Shown: positions 11,221-21,452 of the stretch, piece after piece
How the letters are laid out: every line of letters starts with the position of its first letter
How positions within the stretch are numbered: the first letter of the stretch is position 1
Assembly: GCA_035079385.1 (NCBI GenBank)
Contig: JAVHKY010000054.1
Coordinates: 10,021,501 to 10,085,500 of the forward strand
Direction of reading: 5' to 3'
DNA length: 64,000 nucleotides
From: Aspidiotus rigidus
Lineage: Eukaryota > Arthropoda > Insecta > Hemiptera > Diaspididae
Position numbers and translations under genes: made by a program
The notes under the pieces: generated by a model
What the model was told of the DNA's origin: nothing
Seen by the model: only the letters and a program-made list of their open reading frames with translations
Database searches by the model: none

Positions 11221-13600
11221 ATAAAAGCGCGAAGAAAACAGTATCTACATGTCATATTAATTGTATTTTACTGTACCTTGATTTTAAATTATTATTATTT
11301 ATTTGTTATAGAAAGAAATAGTTTTCTTTGTTTTCCGTGTATGGATAATAATTATTGTATACGTATGACCACCATTCTCAGACGTATTAAAGTATAGCGA
11401 GAAGGCAAATGTAGCCCATAAATATTGTAATTAAGTATCATAGTATCATCGTGAGAAAAAACTTTTTTCAAAGAATTTTAAACTCATTTTCGTACATTAT
11501 ATTCATTCGATTTTTGTTTTTATTTTTACATATTTTCCTCTTCATTTCACCCGTTCGTTGTTATAAGATTGTTTCCAAGTCTTCATCAATCGTACTTTGA
11601 GATGCCCTTAAAAATGTCAACTTACCGTTCCTCATGCATACTTATCAAAGAAACCCTAAAATTGAATTAATTCTTACTTCCTTTTTTTTCCCCCTCTTTG
11701 TCCTCCTTAATAATTATATTTTTAAGAAAGTACGAACGAAAAATAGGTAAACTATGTTACATTTTACCATTTTGTATTATCTCTTTTAATTAGTTTAGTC
11801 TAATTGTCGTAAAAGGATTATTAGGTACCTATTTTACAAGAATGACGCGCCGAACAGACCCGTAGTTCGAGTATTAGTTTCCAAAATATTGTATATTAAT
11901 TAGCCGATGATGTAACTAAAATCTCAGGCTGTAACCGTACACGCGTCGATTTAATTTATGTTACGTAATTTTACGATTTATTTGAAATTATTTGTTCTAA
12001 AATCAAGGATAGCAGTAGCTCTTTAGGCATCACCATATCACTGTGGTGGTCTGAAAACTGGCGTCTTCTTCCCTCTTTTTTCTTCGGAAATCAGAAGATA
12101 CGTAATCAAAAGTAACGAAGTTATTAAATAAAAAGTTAATGCTATCCTCGCCAAAGAGAAATATGACTTAAGCAACTGAAGTGAGAATATGTATCAAAGT
12201 ATACTTAGTTTTTCGAACTGATGTTGTATAGTTTAGTTTATTATTTTAAGATCGGGAATACATACTATAATGAATATTTTTATTTATTTATTTTTTTTTT
12301 CTCTTTCAAGTTACCAAATTAGCCAGAAAATGAATCATTTGTTAGGTAATGATTTAGTCTCGCGAGTAGTGGTTAGCGCTATATGGTACTCTGTATATGT
12401 TTAATCTTGCACGTTAGATACGACGACATTAGTTAGCGGTTCATCTTCTTTCTTAGGTTGTTGAGCTCACATTCGTATGATTTGAGTGAAGAGAATATTG
12501 GCCGGGCCGGTGCGACTATCAGATATCGGGTACGTCTACTTCTCTTTTTCCGTTCACATGGAAGAAGGAAGGCGGAACTGTGCCACGGAGAGGATGGCGA
12601 CACGATTTGCAGGATGGAGTACACGAAATATCCAGTTCGTATACTGAGAGCGGTTGCGAAGACCGCGTGAGATCGAATTTAAACCGGTTTTGGTTGATTG
12701 AGATTTACAATATACGTGCTACTAGCGCGTAATTAATTACGTCGCAGGAAAGGAAGAAGAGAAAAATTTGAGTCCGTCCAAAAGCCAATATCCGCGTTCG
12801 TTTTCCTTTTTCATAGACGCAAAAGTTCGTGGTTCCGTACCGTTTCCTCTGGAACTTACGAAGACCTTCGCGTCGATTTGAATTCATAAACTGTGAAAGA
12901 TCCACGAGGATACTGTCGTCATTATCTAACGTGTCGTTTATCAAAACCTATTTTTTTTTTTTTTTTAACTGTAAGTTATTTCTTGACTAGGTTCTGTTTA
13001 TAGTTTCGCAATATTGTAACCTAAAATAATGAAGCATTCCATATTCGAGGCATTTATCCATCGTACTATCATCATATATTCTTTAACGTCGTTGTCGTAG
13101 GTACATATTTTGTGTGTCGACCCCGTGATGTAGTGAAAATGTGGCCTTAATTACGTTATTAGGTATTATTACGAGGAATTTTGTTATTATTGTTTTTGAA
13201 ATCGGTACTGTCATCCTCGTGTACGTTTATAAACTGACGACCATTGTCAAAAATATTTGTAGCCGTTTTGGAATCCGTTTCCGAGTTAATTGCGGAGGAA
13301 AAAGTGAATTAAAAATGAAAAAAATAAAATATCGAGATCGAGAAACGGCGGATAAAATACGTAAATAGACCCATCCTAAATGTTAGATCGTGTAAATGAA
13401 TATATAGTGTGCGTGAGTGCGTGTTTGTACTTTGTTTACTGGTGAGATTTGATTTGTGAACCGTAAAATGTTAATGTAGATACCTTAAGTTGTTGTACTT
13501 GAATGATCAAATACATTTTTTCTTCTTGTTATATGTACGGCTCGAGTTATTGGTTTTCGCGAATGAAAATTTGAATAAAGTTCAATAGGAAAATAATCGA
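11221..13600 (+). other. Probable long 3'UTR of the plus-strand gene
   Basis: About 2.4 kb follows the stop codon without recognisable transposons, unlike both flanks. An AATAAA overlaps the stop (11220-11225). Another AATAAA at 13574-13579 is followed by a change to repeat-rich sequence and is the most likely distal poly(A) signal. The segment at 12420-12670 is less AT-rich than its surroundings. The UTR call is an inference from position, composition and polyadenylation motifs. Confidence 0.4.
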
Positions 13601-14050
13601 CGGCGTACCCAATTTTACTTTTTTAGACTGTTTTTCAGAAGTTGAAAAAGTAGCGGTGAATGTAAAAATAGGAAATTTTTACATAACGCGTGCAATAAGA
13701 TAACGAATTCCGTTCATTTGACAACTAGTATCGCCGGGAGATCTTATCAGGTCCGCTGTCATTAGTAAATAGATATTACCAATTTTGTGACATATCAGGT
13801 TGTTATTCATTTTTAAAACGCAGTATTGTTCAAAAGATTGCGTATAATCTTCTATGAACAACAGACAATTGAATTGGAAGGAAAAACCGAAATGAGGAAT
13901 CCGATTCTGTCCATCAAATTATCAATTAGGCCCTAATAGTTATTGGGATCCTTGTTGGAGTGCGGCGAATTCATTTCGTCTTGTACGCACGATTTGTAAG
14001 AAACTCATATTATGAATTATACGGTTCTCGCCCGTTGTTCGTTTCGATTT

Positions 14051-14414
14051 GAGGACCTATCTATACAAAGGACGTCAGTGAAGAAAAATTCATCACAGAA
14101 AAATCAGTTTGAAGTTTCAGCTCAAAATATCCCCGCAACAACGAATTTGATCAAAAAAATTATAAGAATAAAGATTAATGAGCGACTCTTCTTTTATAAG
14201 ATGCAACAATCGTATTTTGAATACATTTAGTAACGAACAAAGTAGGGATTCTTGAAAATATGATAGCGGACGCCCTTTTTGCTGAGATATAAAAAATCAT
14301 GGGTGGAAAAAAAAAATTAAAAAAAAATAGTTTATCATCTGAAACGCACAAAAATCGAGGTCTTCGCAAATAGGGCGTCCGACAGACATACGCCCTTTGT
14401 ACAGATAGGTCCTC
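14051..14414. mobile_element. MITE with GAGGACC ends and 4-bp target duplication
   Basis: The left end GAGGACCTATCTATACAAAG (14051) is the inverted match of the right end, which reads CTTTGTACAGATAGGTCCTC and ends at 14414. The direct flanks are ATTT (14047-14050) and ATTT (14415-14418). The 364-bp element has no coding capacity. Its termini match the 57-bp element at 56359-56415. A 4-bp A/T-only duplication is reported for groups such as Sola, but the superfamily is not established here. Confidence 0.8.
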
Positions 14415-14598
14415 ATTTTGGACTTGACAGCAAAAGAGTCGCTGCAGGTGGTAGTGTTGGAAGCTCGGCTCAAGACGGTTATTCAGGGTTGACAAGCAAA
14501 TAGCCGCTGGCTGAAGCTACAGCCATCAAGTTGAAAGCCGTTCAAAATTTCAATTGGCTAGTGATCGGCTTTTTGCCTAATATGTGATTAGCTTTGAA

Positions 14599-15060
14599 CA
14601 CGGTATAAGATGAAGAGGTAATGACACAACGCTAAAATCGTGTCCGCAGTTTTGAAGTTGTACGTACAAACTTCCGCTAGGTTTGCAGCGAACACTCGGG
14701 CTGTTTCCCTGTTCCTTCTACACCCCACCTGCGCCGAGACGTTACCGTTGGTACCCTAGTATTGATGAAATTTCCAAGGATTATAAAAAATCCAAGAATT
14801 TACTTAGAAGGGTGATTCTTTCAAAATTTTATAGAGTAGATTAAATGGTATTTTTATGCCAAATATGAAATGCATCGGCTGATTCCTGATCCTGCAATAA
14901 ATTTTTGAAAGTAGCGGCGTTCCCATAAGACTCTGTACATTACCCATCACTTTCATCACGAGCGCTGCGCTCGGGATGTTCAGAACTACTTCAAAATCAC
15001 GGACAGCGTTTACCACAGTCAGAATACGTTCGTGTCACTACCTCTTCATCTTATACCGTG
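14599..15060 (+). mobile_element. hAT-type MITE, CACGGTATAAG family, copy 1
   Basis: The 29-bp terminal inverted repeats start CACGGTATAAGATGAAGAGG. The flanking 8-bp direct repeats are perfect: GCTTTGAA at 14591-14598 and at 15061-15068. The element is 462 bp. An 8-bp duplication with CA...TG ends fits the hAT superfamily. A 70-codon open frame inside is shared by the copies but shows no transposase motif. Confidence 0.95.
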
Positions 15061-15167
15061 GCTTTGAACTGCCTAATGGGTCCAAAAAAAACGAAGTTTT
15101 TCACCGGCTTCTAGGGTTGATAAGCCAATGGCCATTGGCCTAAGCTAAAGCATTGGCCCTTTGCCTA

Positions 15168-15293
15168 CAGTCTGTTCACGTTAAGAAAGGATAGAAGTAC
15201 GTATCTCGAGTACGGAATGGCAGATTAGAATTACCTTCCAGCGTTCCGGTCTCCAGGTACGTACTTCTATCCTTTCTTAACGTAAACAGACTA
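15168..15293. mobile_element. TA-flanked hairpin MITE, GTTCACGTTAAG family
   Basis: The arms of about 36 bp (AGTCTGTTCACGTTAAGAAA and onward) are nearly perfect inverted repeats around a short centre. TA lies on both sides (15166-15167 and 15294-15295). The same arm sequence, diverged, forms the hairpin at 58020-58142 and one terminus at 59432. TA duplication suggests a Tc1/mariner-type mobiliser. Confidence 0.85.
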
Positions 15294-15539
15294 TAAAATG
15301 AGATTGGCTAGGTATATTGAACGGCTTATCGAGGCGACAAAAACTCGCTAGCTGTTGCTACTAAGCCGTTCATTAGCCTCAGCTCGTCAACCCTGTTGCT
15401 GATACTAAATTAAATCACAATACTTACTCATAATTGATCATGAGAACATAATTTTTGAACTTGTTCAAAATTCAAGATCGCAATACTATTGAGCCAAAAA
15501 TCATGAAAGTGTCTTCTGGTAAACTTGAGCCACAAGCTG

Positions 15540-16551
15540 TAGGGATGTGCCTTGGAAAGAAATTTATTTTTTTTTTTCAATTGGATTTCTTTCCGGAAAG
15601 AAATAATGGAAATTTATGGAAATTTAGGAAATTAATTTTTTTTCCAATGAAAACAGATTTTTCTCATCATATACTATATTCTTCATTAATACCATCACAC
15701 CAGTCGACCATTTGTTTAGCGACGTAAAACATGATTTTCTTTCTCTACTAAACACAAATCATATCTCGACCAATAAAAATATATTTTTCTCTAAACAAAC
15801 TCGCTGATTGGTCAGGTTGCGCAACTGTCCAAGTATTCGAAATCTATCAAAATTTGAAAGACAGGGTCACAATCTCATCTCATCTCACAAAAGAAATACC
15901 TACGAGTAAAAAATATTAGGAAAAGATAAGGTTGTATATTCTGTAATTCAACGATGATTCTAATGAAACGAATATTTTAGCCCCAATCACGGTACACTAA
16001 AGAGGTATTGACACTATACAAAATTCTTGTCACACAAAATAATGTAGTTCATACATAATTCCGCTGCGTTCGCTGTGCCGTTGTGAATGCCTTCCGCTCC
16101 CCACCAGCGTTGTTACCTTACCGGAGATACCCTAGTACTGACAAATTTCCAAGGGTTATAAAAAATCAAGAAATTTACACATGAGAATAATTTTGTTTGA
16201 AATATGTGGAGCATAATGAGTAGTCTATTCGCACCATGTTTCAGATTTTTTGGTTGATTTCTGACTCTTCTACAATTTTTTTAAAAGTAGTGAATTTACA
16301 TAAGACTCTATGTACAACCGGGGACCAGATCATTGGCGCTACATAGTGGCAAAACACTCAAGTACATCATTTCTTGTGACAGCATTAGTAATGGTGAACA
16401 TAGGCAAGTGTCAATACCTCTTTAGTGTACCGTGGCCCCAATTAATGGAAAACCTGGAAATTTTGGAAGGGAAATTTAAAATTAATTTCTTTCTTTCATT
16501 TCTTTCCTTTCCAAGTAACTTTCCAGGAAATTTTTCCAAGGTCCATCCCTA
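15540..16551. mobile_element. hAT-type element with TAGGGATG ends, copy 1
   Basis: The ends are TAGGGATGTGCCTTGGAAA and the complementary TTTCCAAGGTCCATCCCTA, the right one with extra bases between. The sequence aligns along its length with 17528-18562. It is interrupted by the diverged CACGG MITE at 15988-16434. The target duplication is unclear here (GCCACAAG against GTCACAAG, with three extra bases). Confidence 0.8.
15988..16434. mobile_element. hAT-type MITE, diverged CACGGTACAC subfamily
   Basis: The ends are CACGGTACACTAAAGAGGT and its inverted partner. The 8-bp duplication GCCCCAAT is perfect (15980-15987 and 16435-16442). The interior is recognisably related to the 462-bp family (GATACCCTAGTACTGA, CCAAGGGTTATAAAAAATC). 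The paired element at 17528-18562 lacks the insertion at this point, giving an empty-site comparison near 18446. Confidence 0.93.
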
Positions 16552-16559
16552 GTCACAAG

Positions 16560-16988
16560 GAATAACAATCTCAAGCTTCTTCAGAACTTATATAATTCAA
16601 GTTAGATAATGGTGCGCTCATTCAAGTTGTACACAAAACGCAACTCGCACACATCGACTTTTAGCGTAAAAAATTTAACATTGCGTCTTATGGAGTGTAT
16701 TAAATTTTGTCTTTTTCTATTATCTCAAACATAAAAAACAAGAGAACAAAATTCACTTCTTTTTAAATTTCCTTTCAGATGCTGTCACTTTTCAATTTTT
16801 TCTTCAAAAAAATCTAAAACTGTCTTGAAAAATCGGAAACAATAAGTACCATCTGATACAAAATTAAAAATTTGAATAAATTTCATTCTTTTTTTTTTTT
16901 TTTTTTTTTTCTCGTTTGGATTCGTTCTCTTCAAGATAATGGAGAAATAGAACGCGTTATAGATTCCCTTAATAGCTTATGTTTGAAC
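16560..16988. other. Anonymous AT-rich stretch with poly-T
   Basis: No gene was seen. A run of about 22 T lies at 16890-16911. The stretch separates two MITE insertions. Confidence 0.5.
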
Positions 16989-17450
16989 CACGGTATAAGA
17001 TGAAGAGATAGTGACACGAACGTATTCTGACTGTGGTAAACGCTGTCCGTGATTTTGAAGTAGTTCTGAACATCCCGAGCGCAGCGCTCGTGATGAAAGT
17101 GATGGGTAATGTACAGAGTCTTATGGGAACGCCGCTACTTTCAAAAATTTATTGCAGGATCAGGAATCAGCCGATGCATTTCATATTTGGCATAAAAATA
17201 CCATCTAATCTACTCTAAAAAATTTTGAAAGAATCACCCTTCTAAGTAAATTCTTGGATTTTTTATAATCCTTGGAAATTTCATCAATACTAGGGTACCA
17301 ACGGTAACGTCTCGGCGCAGGTGGGGTGTAGAAGGAACAGGGAAACAGCCCGAGTGTTCGCTGCAAACCTAGCGGAAGTTTGTACGTACAACTTCAAAAC
17401 TGCGGACACGATTTTAGCGTTGTGTCATTACCTCTTCATCTTATACCGTG
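16989..17450 (-). mobile_element. hAT-type MITE, CACGGTATAAG family, copy 2 (inverted)
   Basis: This is nearly identical to 14599-15060 but in the opposite orientation. The 8-bp duplication GTTTGAAC is perfect (16981-16988 and 17451-17458). High identity to the other copies implies recent activity. Confidence 0.95.
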
Positions 17451-17527
17451 GTTTGAACTTGAACAAGCGCACCTCGTGGCAGGGTGTTGCAGCTAGCCGA
17501 AAGCCAAAAGCCGTATTGAGCCGTATT

Positions 17528-18562
17528 TAGGGATATGCCTTGGAAAGAAATTCATTTTTTTTTTCCCAATTAGATTTCTTTCCGGAAAGAAATAATGGAA
17601 ATTTGGGAAATTAAATTTTTTTTTCAATGGAAACAGATTTCTCTCATCATATAGACTATCATTTCCATTAATACCATCACACCAGCCCTTTGTTTAGCGA
17701 CGTAAAACATGATTTTCTTTCTCTACTAAACTCAAATCATATCTCGACCAATAAGAATACATTTTTCTCTAAACAAACATGCTGATTGGTTCGTCAGGTT
17801 GCGCAAACTGTCCAAGTATTTGAAATCTATCAAAATTTGAAAGACAATGTCACAAAGAACTAGAAGAAGACTAGTGTTGGGCACTATCGGTAGTACTATC
17901 GATACTACCGATAGTTTTCCTGTTGAGCTATCGATACTACCGATAGTATTGGTAACTGGAAAACTATCGATAGAATATCACCGCTATCGTCACTACCGGT
18001 AGTATGCATTTTTTTCAACAAATTCTGTCATATGTGTAACTATTTTTTCCTATTCTTGACGTAAGAAAGAATTGATGAAAGAAGAAAAATATTATGTTAA
18101 CTTTAAATGGACCAAGAAATAAGAAAAAATTGTGTAGACTATAAAAATTGGAAATGACAGAGAAAAGTATGAGTGATTTTCTTCTGAACACTAGCGCACC
18201 ACTGCCCTAAATGGATCAAATGGAAACACTATCGGTATATCGATACTACCGATAGTTTTCCGGAAAACTACCGAATAAATAGATAGTGTCAGGAGGAAGA
18301 CTATCGGACTATCGGTAGTTTCAAACTATCGGTTTTTGCCCATCACTAGATAAGACAAACCAAAACAGTATTACCCCTACTAAGGCAATGAAAGTCCACT
18401 AATTCTGTAATTCAGCGATGACTCCGATGAAACGAATATTTTAGGGCCGATTAATCGAAAAACTGGAAATTTTGGAAAGGAAAGATAAAATAAATTTCTT
18501 TCTTTCATTTCTTTCCTTTCCAAGTAACTTTCCAGGAAATTTTTCCAAGGTCTATCCACCTA
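17528..18562. mobile_element. hAT-type element with TAGGG ends, copy 2
   Basis: The ends are TAGGGATATGCCTTGGAAA and TTTCCAAGG...CCACCTA. The perfect 8-bp duplication GCCGTATT lies at 17520-17527 and 18563-18570. Terminal segments align with 15540-16551. It contains the TAGTG element at 17872-18348. Confidence 0.88.
17872..18348. mobile_element. hAT-type MITE with TAGTGTTGGGCA end and palindromic core
   Basis: It starts TAGTGTTGGGCACTATCGG and ends in the inverted GCCCATCACTA. The flanks AAGAAGAC and GATAAGAC give an imperfect 8-bp duplication (6 of 8). The interior is packed with the palindrome-like word CTATCGATACTACCGATAG in several variants. There is no coding capacity. Confidence 0.8.
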
Positions 18563-18660
18563 GCCGTATTCTTGGGGTATTTGGCTTCAGCTTAGTTTTC
18601 AAAGCTGTATACTTTTGGCTTTCAGCGAAAAGCTGAATTAAGCCGAAATTTTTTAGCTTC

Positions 18661-19160
18661 TTTCGGCTGATGACAATTTTCACAAAAATTTCAATTTATA
18701 GTCCTTTTGACACAATAATTAACTGTAAGCATTGGAGCTTTTGAATAAATCAATCGACATAATTTTTAAATCTTTTCTTTTCATTTTTCATATTTCTCTT
18801 ATATCAAATCTATGAATCAATGCAAGAAGAAGAAATCAAGTTTACCCTTTTCTACGGTTTTCCCGTTTGGGGTTCCTAAATCCTAGGGCTTGAAATTTAA
18901 CAGTTATTTAACTGTTATAGGCTCGATCTTGACCGATTGACCGATAATTAACCGTTTCAAAAAATCATTGACTGTTCATAACAGTTGTAACATAACGGAT
19001 ATTTTTATAACTCTCAAACGGTCATAACAGTTATCCTGACCAAAATAATAACGGTCAAATTCGAAACAAGGATCCCCAAAAAAGGTTCAATTCCGGTTGG
19101 GCGCAAGACATACTTTTCAGCAGATTCATGTTTTGTAGTTGTGACTGGCCGGATAACAAC
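18661..19160. other. Anonymous stretch with AACAGTTAT words
   Basis: No gene was seen. From 18895 to 19065 the words AACAGTTAT and AACGGTT recur in both orientations. They probably come from an old short transposon, but no boundaries could be set. Confidence 0.45.
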
Positions 19161-19622
19161 CACGGTATAAGATGAAGAGGTAATGACACAACGCTAAAAT
19201 CGTGTCCGCAGTTTTGAAGTTGTACGTACAAACTTCCGCTAGGTTTGCAGCGAACACTCGGGCTGTTTCCCTGTTCCTTCTACACCCCACCTGCGCCGAG
19301 ACGTTACCGTTGGTACCCTAGTATTGATGAAATTTCCAAGGATTATAAAAAATCCAAGAATTTACTTAGAAGGGTGATTCTTTCAAAATTTTATAGAGTA
19401 GATTAAATGGTATTTTTATGCCAAATATGAAATGCATCGGCTGATTCCTTATCCTGCAATAAATTTTTGAAAGTAGCGGCGTTCCCATAAGACTCTGTAC
19501 ATTACCCATCACTTCCATCACGAGCGCTGCGCTCGGGATGTTCAGAACTACTTCAAAATCACGGACAGCGTTTACCATAGTCAGAATACGTTCGTGTCAC
19601 TACCTCTTCATCTTATACCGTG
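19161..19622 (+). mobile_element. hAT-type MITE, CACGGTATAAG family, copy 3
   Basis: This is nearly identical to copy 1 and in the same orientation. The perfect 8-bp duplication ATAACAAC lies at 19153-19160 and 19623-19630. It is 462 bp long. Confidence 0.95.
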
Positions 19623-19661
19623 ATAACAACAGAACTCAAAACTCAAACGAGCCCTAGTTAG

Positions 19662-19830
19662 CAGGGGTGGCTACTTCTATAGCTGGTGTAGCGATTTTTT
19701 TTTAAATTTTAACATGACAAAAATAATCACTCATGTAATAAGTCTTTTTTTTTTTTTTTTTTTTTTTTTGTTACCTATCAAAAAATTTTTAGTTCGCTAC
19801 ACATGGGATTTTAAAAAGTAGCCGCCTCTG
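19662..19830. mobile_element. Short hAT-type MITE with CAGRGGYGGCTACTT ends
   Basis: The left end CAGGGGTGGCTACTT matches the inverted right end (AAGTAGCCGCCTCTG). The second shared block TGTAGCGA sits inward on both sides. The flanks CTAGTTAG and GTAGTTAG match at 7 of 8 positions. A poly-T run lies inside. Confidence 0.85.
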
Positions 19831-20910
19831 GTAGTTAGGCTCAATCAGCGAAAAAGGTTCATCTACAGAGAACAAGTTGGACGAGAGATCCTTATTTTGC
19901 TGATTGATTTGTGAGTTAATTATTGTTTTCTTCAATTATTTTTTCTTATATTAAAATTTTCAACAAATATTTTTTAATTGTTTTATTCTATGGTGCGATT
20001 TTCTTCTTCGTTTTTCTCATTTTGAAGTCGATAAGTGCGAAAGAATTAGTCTTTAAGACATACGACAGTAGTTTTTAACTTTCCCAAGCAGCATCGATTA
20101 TGATTTTTTCATTTTATCGTTTGATGCTTTTTCGAATATACATAATATAAATTACTCGCATATGTATGCATTTCAATGACAGTTTGGATGTTGATCTGAT
20201 GAATCGAAAAAAAAATAATAAGTTCACCTCCTAGTAAGTACCTGTTACGTACGCCGTTGATCATCATCTACCAATCTATTATTTAATATTTTTATTTTTA
20301 TTTTCATTTTTTATTTTTATTTTTTTTTTTTGATTTGTATCACCACTCAATGGTATTTTTTTTTCTTGATTTCTGACTTCTCATACTGATAAATCGTACC
20401 CGAATAGGTATTTTTGATTGATTCCCGTAGATTACCTATATTTTTCAGTTCATGTATACTTACCTATTGTTTTCTCAGTTTCGTTCTGAAATATTTAAGA
20501 ACAGGATTCTACAATATTATAATCGAAATTGGTTTTTTTGTTTTTTCACGATTGTTTTGAACTTGATGACATGTCAGCTGCATCCGTAAATATCTGTAAA
20601 TCTGAGTTTTTGTCGTAAGACGATTCTAAAAGCGAATACGACGCGTTTTTTATTTTTTGGATGATTGTGTTCCGTATAAATCTTCTTAAATGGATTTTTT
20701 ATTACTATACAAAAACTGAGCAAAATATGTCTTGAAAAATACTCAAGTCAATTCTCTAAAAAATCCTTTACAAAAGTGAATTCAAAAAAAATGATCGTAA
20801 CTCTTTTCACTGTTTTAAACAACAAAATTATTTTTCGCCCAGGCACGTACCTAAAGCAAAGGCTATCTATATCGAATTGAGCTGAAGAGGAGGAGGTGAA
20901 AATATGTACT
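19831..20910. other. Anonymous AT-rich stretch
   Basis: Nothing was recognised beyond T-rich low-complexity patches around 20290-20330. Confidence 0.5.
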
Positions 20911-21452
20911 GAGTGGGGCAAAAAGATGTTACTAGTTAAATGGGAGTTTGAACTAAATTCACTCCAGCTCAAAAACGCGAAAGGTTAGATGCACACATCG
21001 AATCTACGAAATTTGTATCTCGATTTTATCTTCAATTTGCGCCCCTATTCAACTTTCTACGACATTTCTGAGCCGAGATATGGCTGCGAAAAATTGATCA
21101 ATTCTCCAAAATTGTCAAAAATTAGAAATTATTCAAACTTTCATATTTTCTCCGATATGGAAGTTTAACTCAGATTCCGAAAAAAATACCTTAATAACCC
21201 TATGAAGCTTGAAAGTGGGAGATTTTTAAATTCCTTATTTTGAAAATCTTGGCAAATTGGTCACTTTTTGTCACATTTTGGTCCATAACTCGGCTCAGAA
21301 AAGTCGTAGAAACTTCGGATATGGCTCAAATTGAAGATAAAATTGAGATACAAAATTCGTGCATTCAAATTATACATCTAACCTTTTGTGTTTTCGCGCT
21401 AGGACCGATTTAGCACAAACTCCTATTTAACTGGTAACATCTTTTTGCCCCG
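20911..21452. mobile_element. 540-bp inverted-repeat element with arms near 190 bp
   Basis: The left arm starts GTGGGGCAAAAAGATGTTAC. The right arm read in reverse complement starts GCGGGGCAAAAAGATGTTAC. Pairing continues through TTAAAT, GGGAGTTTG/AGGAGTTTG, AAAGGTTAGATG, TTTGTATCTC, ATTTTATCTTCAATTTG and TCTGAGCCGAG. It is a non-autonomous foldback or MITE. No target duplication could be fixed. Confidence 0.8.

Larger units (their letters stand above)
14484..15395. mobile_element. hAT-type element with CAGGGTTGACRAGC ends, host of two later insertions
   Basis: The left end CAGGGTTGACAAGC (14484) and the reverse complement of the right end (GCTCGTCAACCCTG, ending at 15395) form terminal inverted repeats. 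The interior contains scattered AAGCC/GGCTT words and no transposase. It was later split by the 8-bp-TSD MITE at 14599-15060 and the TA-flanked hairpin at 15168-15293. A second internal AGGGTTGATAAGCC (about 15113) suggests a compound structure. No matching target duplication was found. Confidence 0.6.
17480..18660. mobile_element. Fragment of an AAAGCC-rich hAT-like element, split by a TAGGG insertion
   Basis: CAGGGTGTTGCAGC at 17480 opens sequence rich in GCCGAAAGCCAAAAG. It resumes after the inserted element at 18563 (GGCTTTCAGCGAAAAGCTG). Similar words and a GTATTGCAACC end occur in the element at 24902-26072. The right terminus was not found. Confidence 0.45.

Noticed and set aside
14804..15016. 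A 70-residue open frame (starting MVNAVRDFEVVLN) present nearly unchanged in three places (14804-15016, 17033-17218, 19366-19578).
   Set aside because: All three lie inside near-identical copies of one 462-bp MITE, so the identity reflects recent copying. It shows no transposase or other motif and the frame is absent in the diverged copy at 15988-16434.
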